Source: an uncultured Eubacteriales bacterium (GTDB taxonomy: Bacteria; Bacillota; Clostridia; Oscillospirales; CAG-382). Taken from it: DNA of 7,632 bases. A program made the translations under genes and the position numbers. Numbering within the stretch: the stretch's first letter is position 1; every line of letters starts with the position of its first letter. The notes beneath the pieces are model-generated. The model was not told where the DNA came from. It did no database searches and saw only the letters and a list, made by a program, of their open reading frames with translations. Shown piece after piece: positions 4,902 to 7,632 of this stretch. The stretch lies in the NCBI GenBank assembly GCA_934479825.1, contig CAKSOW010000056.1, positions 1 to 7,632 on the forward strand, written 5' to 3'.

Positions 4902-5690
4902 TTATATCAAAACGTCGTTCGAGCGCATGCTGTTTTTGTAGTCCCGCGGTGATTTCCCGACAAAATGCTTGAAAGTCCGCCGAAAATACGAGGTCGAATT
5001 GAAACCTAATTCCTCGCTGATCTCTTCCATGGATAATTCGGTGCTTAACAACAGTTTTTCGGCATTCTGAATACAAATATAGTTCTTGTATTCTACCGGC
5101 GTCATGCCAATTTCGTTTTTAAACACGGCAAAAAATCTGGACTGCGAAAGATTGACCATTCTCGCAAGTTCGGAAATCGGCGTGTTTTGGGAGTAATTCA
5201 AGGTCATGTATTCAACGGCTTTTTTGACGGAAATGCCGGTATTTTTGGCGGAGGCTTTAATGCAAGGTGTCACTTCTTGCAGAATCCGGAAGAAAATACT
5301 GAGTGCGCGGAAATATTGTTCCGGAATCCGATAGCTGTTATAGGCTTCTTCAAAATCGCTTTTCAGGTGCTCCTGACCGTCAATTTTCTGAATATCGACC
5401 GCATCGTTGAAACCGCTGTTAAAAATAAAATGTACCGTAATATAGGTAAGGTCTTCCGTTCCGAAGCGTTGTGACACATAGGTGGCCGCAACCGGAATCA
5501 CGATCAGGTCTCCCGGAACGACATCAATGATCTTTCCGCTTTTAGTATAGAACTTCCCTTTTCCGCCTATGATGAATCCGATGCTGAAAAAAGGGCGGGG
5601 AATGTTGGAAAAATCTGCTTTATCCGTCAGTTTTCCGCTGTATTTCCCGATATTCAGAAATTGTAATTTTGCATTGGCCGGTATTTTCAT
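4902..5690 (-). CDS. AraC-family transcriptional regulator
   Basis: This is a 262-residue predicted cytoplasmic DNA-binding regulator. Residues 1 to about 95 look like an AraC-type cupin sensor (FFSIGFIIGGKGKF... and PGDLIVIPVAATY, typical of the ligand-binding barrel). Residues about 155-255 hold the two helix-turn-helix units. The first is PISELARMVNLSQSRFFAVF. The second is MEEISEELGFNSTSYFRRTF, followed by the family signature KHFVGKSPRDYKN. The start at 5690 is preferred. GTGAGG (5698-5703) stands 7 nt before it but only 1 nt before the in-frame ATG at 5696. Likely targets are the downstream dehydroquinase-like gene, its own promoter and the divergent secreted-protein gene. The ligand cannot be inferred, though this domain layout often senses sugars or related compounds. 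Confidence 0.93.
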   Translation of the reverse strand: MKIPANAKLQFLNIGKYSGKLTDKADFSNIPRPFFSIGFIIGGKGKFYTKSGKIIDVVPGDLIVIPVAATYVSQRFGTEDLTYITVHFIFNSGFNDAVDIQKIDGQEHLKSDFEEAYNSYRIPEQYFRALSIFFRILQEVTPCIKASAKNTGISVKKAVEYMTLNYSQNTPISELARMVNLSQSRFFAVFKNEIGMTPVEYKNYICIQNAEKLLLSTELSMEEISEELGFNSTSYFRRTFKHFVGKSPRDYKNSMRSNDVLI

Positions 5691-5702
5691 AGCCATACCT
5701 CA

Positions 5703-5713
5703 CAATAGTATTG
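5703..5713. repeat. Short palindrome in the AraC-gene leader
   Basis: CAATA-G-TATTG is a perfect 5-1-5 palindrome between the transcription start and the start codon of the AraC-type gene, touching its ribosome binding site. It may be an operator. It is short enough to be chance. Confidence 0.3.
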
Positions 5714-5727
5714 TTCCTATATTGAGT

Positions 5728-5756
5728 ATTATACTATATTTTAAACAGTTTGTCAA
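5728..5756 (-). promoter_or_regulatory. Perfect consensus promoter of the AraC-family gene
   Basis: On the minus strand TTGACA (5751-5756) and TATAAT (5728-5733) both match consensus exactly with a 17-nt spacer. The predicted leader is only about 30 nt. Such strength is unusual for a regulator gene and suggests that it is repressed or autoregulated. Confidence 0.9.
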
Positions 5757-5884
5757 TATGGTAAAATAAAAGCCGAAAACGGTATACAGATCAAAAAAAT
5801 ATCTGACACTCCGCATAGCACCTATAAAAGGCGTATCGCAAAATCGCCCCCATTTAGCAACTCAAAAAAGAAAGGATGTACCTC

Positions 5885-7632
5885 ATGAAGAAAAAAACTC
5901 TGACACGGTTTTTAACGCTCGCGCTCTGCATGACTGCTTTTGCCTGGAACGCGGCCGCGTTTGAGCCGGAAACCCCCGAAACGGCCGAAGAAATGGCTGT
6001 AAGCGAAACAGCCGCACTGACAGACGAAGCGCAATATGCCGCAAAGCCGGCAGCAACCGATGCCGCCCTTGGAACGTTGATTTATTTCGATAACGGAAAT
6101 TCTGATGATTTATTGAATGAATATGGATTTAACTTGGGTGGTTTGAGTGACGCTACAACTGCAATTGACAATTATTATGCGCGTACTTTCAATGCCACAA
6201 ATGACCAAATGAGTCAATGGGGCGCGTATTTGATGATTCCGGATAGCGCCGAATTGAACGGGACATTAACTGTTGTTATGGATACATACAATGAGATTGT
6301 CAAAAAAGGGTTTTATGCAATTTCAAAACCGGCATGCGGGAACTTGTCACGAGCTGCTTGGGGCGTTTTTGCTGATAAAAACTGGACATCTCTTGTGGCA
6401 GAAGAAAAATGTTGGACAAAATTGAAATACAGCTATGTTACGTCTGAATTCGATGGCAAGCCACAGCTTGTCGGCGTGGCAAGATCCGCGGCTGCTTCTG
6501 ATTCGGCCTCATTCCATGTCCGTTCGATCTACGTCTACTATGCACCGACTCCTGTATATGCCGCAAAACCGGCAGAAAACGATTCTGCACTGGGCGAACT
6601 GATATATTTTAATAACGGAAAAAATATTGAAAGTAAAGCTAATATCACGTTAAAGGGCGTTACGTTTGATAACACTCCCTGTAATGGATATTATACCGGA
6701 TATGCAGTTAAAGAGGATAACGTTTCTCAAGGTCCGTATATCGTTCCATCCTCTGGTACCGTCTTTACAGATTCCAACGGAAAAGTTCTAAACGGGAAAC
6801 TTATTTTTCGTGTTGAATTATTGAAGGAATCCAGCTATCCGGCAACGGCAGCCGTTAATTTTGTTCCTGTATCAAAAACATGTTTGCCGGGGTGGAAGGG
6901 ATGGAGTGAAACAGGAACTAACACATATTATTCAACATGGGTTCAACAGGCAGCAGCCTATGATAATTGGGGGCCGTTCACATGTGAAGCCGATACATCT
7001 GCAAACTTTATCGGTATCGCAAGAGTTGAATATGGTACAACGCAACATTTTAAAATCCGTTCGGTCTATGTTTACTACAAGCCCTATGAAATAACGACTT
7101 CCGAACAGACCTCGATCCGTGTCACCGACAACGCCGGAATCCGTTTCAGAGGTTCGGTTTCCGAGGCGACGCTCGCATCGGCTGATGAAGCCGGGTTCAT
7201 CATCGCACGCGGCGATCTGCTCACGGCTGGCGGTTACAATGCCGCCGACGAAGTGAAGATTTCCGGCGCTGTCACGGAAAAAGAAAACAATCCGGGTTCG
7301 TTCAGCGCAAAAACGGCAAACGGTTTCGCTCTTGCCGGCGCGCGCAACTACAAAAAAGATTCTATCGATAAACTGACGCCGGATGTTGAAGGCGGTTATG
7401 ATTTCACCGGCGTTGTTATCAATCTGCAAAAGCCGTACACCGCAGACGGTGTGACATATGCCAACCGTTACGCCATTCCGCTTGTGGGACGCGCTTATGT
7501 CAAGATCGGTTCGCTGTATTATTACGGGGATTGCACCACGGTCAGCATGAAAGACGTTGCCGAGAAGATTAAGCAGTCCGGTTCGGCCACCTACACGGAA
7601 AACCAAGAATATATCGACACGGTTATCGCTAC
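5885..7632 (+). CDS. Large secreted modular protein, C-terminus beyond window
   Basis: The frame is open from ATG 5885 to the window end (582 codons, no stop). AAAGGA at 5871-5876 stands 8 nt before the start. Residues 1-25 form a signal peptide: KKK, a hydrophobic core LTLALCMTAFAW, then AAA with probable cleavage before Phe26. An acidic, Ala/Glu/Thr-rich linker (26-50) follows. Two copies of a ~175-residue module come next (51-224 and 225-402). Each opens with YAAKPA...LG.LIYF.NG and closes with (H/F)(V/K)(R/I)RS(I/V)YVYY-like sequence. A different domain starts near 405 (TSIRVTDNAGIRFRGSVS, then EAGFIIARGDLL, FTGVVINLQKPY and GRAYVKIGSLYYYGD) and reaches at least 552. I do not recognise a catalytic motif. 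A surface-exposed or binding role is only inference. No clear promoter is seen. It is divergent from the AraC-type gene. Confidence 0.88.
   Translation, partial: MKKKTLTRFLTLALCMTAFAWNAAAFEPETPETAEEMAVSETAALTDEAQYAAKPAATDAALGTLIYFDNGNSDDLLNEYGFNLGGLSDATTAIDNYYARTFNATNDQMSQWGAYLMIPDSAELNGTLTVVMDTYNEIVKKGFYAISKPACGNLSRAAWGVFADKNWTSLVAEEKCWTKLKYSYVTSEFDGKPQLVGVARSAAASDSASFHVRSIYVYYAPTPVYAAKPAENDSALGELIYFNNGKNIESKANITLKGVTFDNTPCNGYYTGYAVKEDNVSQGPYIVPSSGTVFTDSNGKVLNGKLIFRVELLKESSYPATAAVNFVPVSKTCLPGWKGWSETGTNTYYSTWVQQAAAYDNWGPFTCEADTSANFIGIARVEYGTTQHFKIRSVYVYYKPYEITTSEQTSIRVTDNAGIRFRGSVSEATLASADEAGFIIARGDLLTAGGYNAADEVKISGAVTEKENNPGSFSAKTANGFALAGARNYKKDSIDKLTPDVEGGYDFTGVVINLQKPYTADGVTYANRYAIPLVGRAYVKIGSLYYYGDCTTVSMKDVAEKIKQSGSATYTENQEYIDTVIA
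6035..6556 (+). repeat. Module copy 1 of the secreted protein
   Basis: This covers residues 51-224. The first 19 nt differ at one position from the start of copy 2 at 6557, and the protein pattern YAAKPA-x-LG-x-LIYF-x-NG is shared. The interior is well diverged from copy 2, so the duplication is old. The interior is AT-rich: 22 of 60 bases are G or C in 6121-6180. Confidence 0.8.
6557..7090 (+). repeat. Module copy 2 of the secreted protein
   Basis: This covers residues 225-402 and ends in IRSVYVYYKP, matching VRSIYVYYAP at the end of copy 1. Cysteine positions are only partly shared with copy 1, so a conserved disulfide pattern is not evident. Confidence 0.8.

Noticed and set aside
4320..4952. 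210-codon plus-strand frame antisense to the dehydroquinase-like gene
   Set aside because: The minus strand has conserved catalytic motifs, a ribosome binding site and a promoter. The plus frame has none of these.
6932..7606. 224-codon minus-strand open frame
   Set aside because: It is antisense to the secreted protein, whose signal peptide, repeats and continuous frame are clear. No ribosome binding site was found for the antisense frame.
1..7632. CRISPR array, rRNA, transposase
   Set aside because: No regularly spaced repeats, rRNA sequence or transposase motifs were seen on either strand.

Overview
The window looks like chromosomal DNA of a low-to-mid GC Clostridia-type Bacillota, probably a gut or rumen anaerobe. 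The grounds are near-consensus sigma-A promoters (TTGACA-17-TATAAT), strong AGGAGG-type ribosome binding sites, a tandem glycine riboswitch, an oxygen-labile iron-sulfur L-serine dehydratase and a large modular secreted protein. No taxonomic marker is present, so this placement is inference.

Left end (1-265). An intact tRNA-Arg(CCU) is encoded on the minus strand. Upstream of it on the same strand lies the 5' half of a second, different tRNA-Arg(CCU), which breaks off directly after the anticodon loop. A consensus minus-strand promoter at 329-356 faces the broken gene and would read through it into the intact copy. An inverted repeat lies next to the 3' end of the intact tRNA. Together this suggests an old integration or recombination scar in a tRNA-Arg gene.

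Amino-acid module (349-3994). A divergent promoter, whose -35 region is a 16-bp mirror copy of the tRNA promoter, drives a leader with two glycine aptamers, a long expression platform and an intrinsic terminator. This controls an AGCS-family sodium:alanine/glycine symporter. Next, with its own extended -10 promoter, is an L-serine ammonia-lyase with all three predicted [4Fe-4S] cysteines and, unusually, an XRE-type DNA-binding domain fused at its N-terminus. The pair would import small amino acids under glycine control and deaminate serine to pyruvate. A strong bidirectional hairpin closes the unit against the convergent gene that follows.

Minus-strand pair (4023-5690). An AraC-family regulator with a perfect consensus promoter lies upstream of a divergent type I 3-dehydroquinate dehydratase homologue. 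The homologue keeps the catalytic His and Lys and the late Arg and Gln, but seems to have lost early substrate-pocket residues. It has its own promoter, with a palindrome over the -35 box.

Right end (5885-7632, open). A secreted protein reads off the window. It has a signal peptide, two diverged copies of a ~175-residue module and a third, different domain. The repeat region is visibly AT-richer than the domain that follows. It is divergent from the AraC gene, which might regulate it, but no clear promoter for it could be identified.
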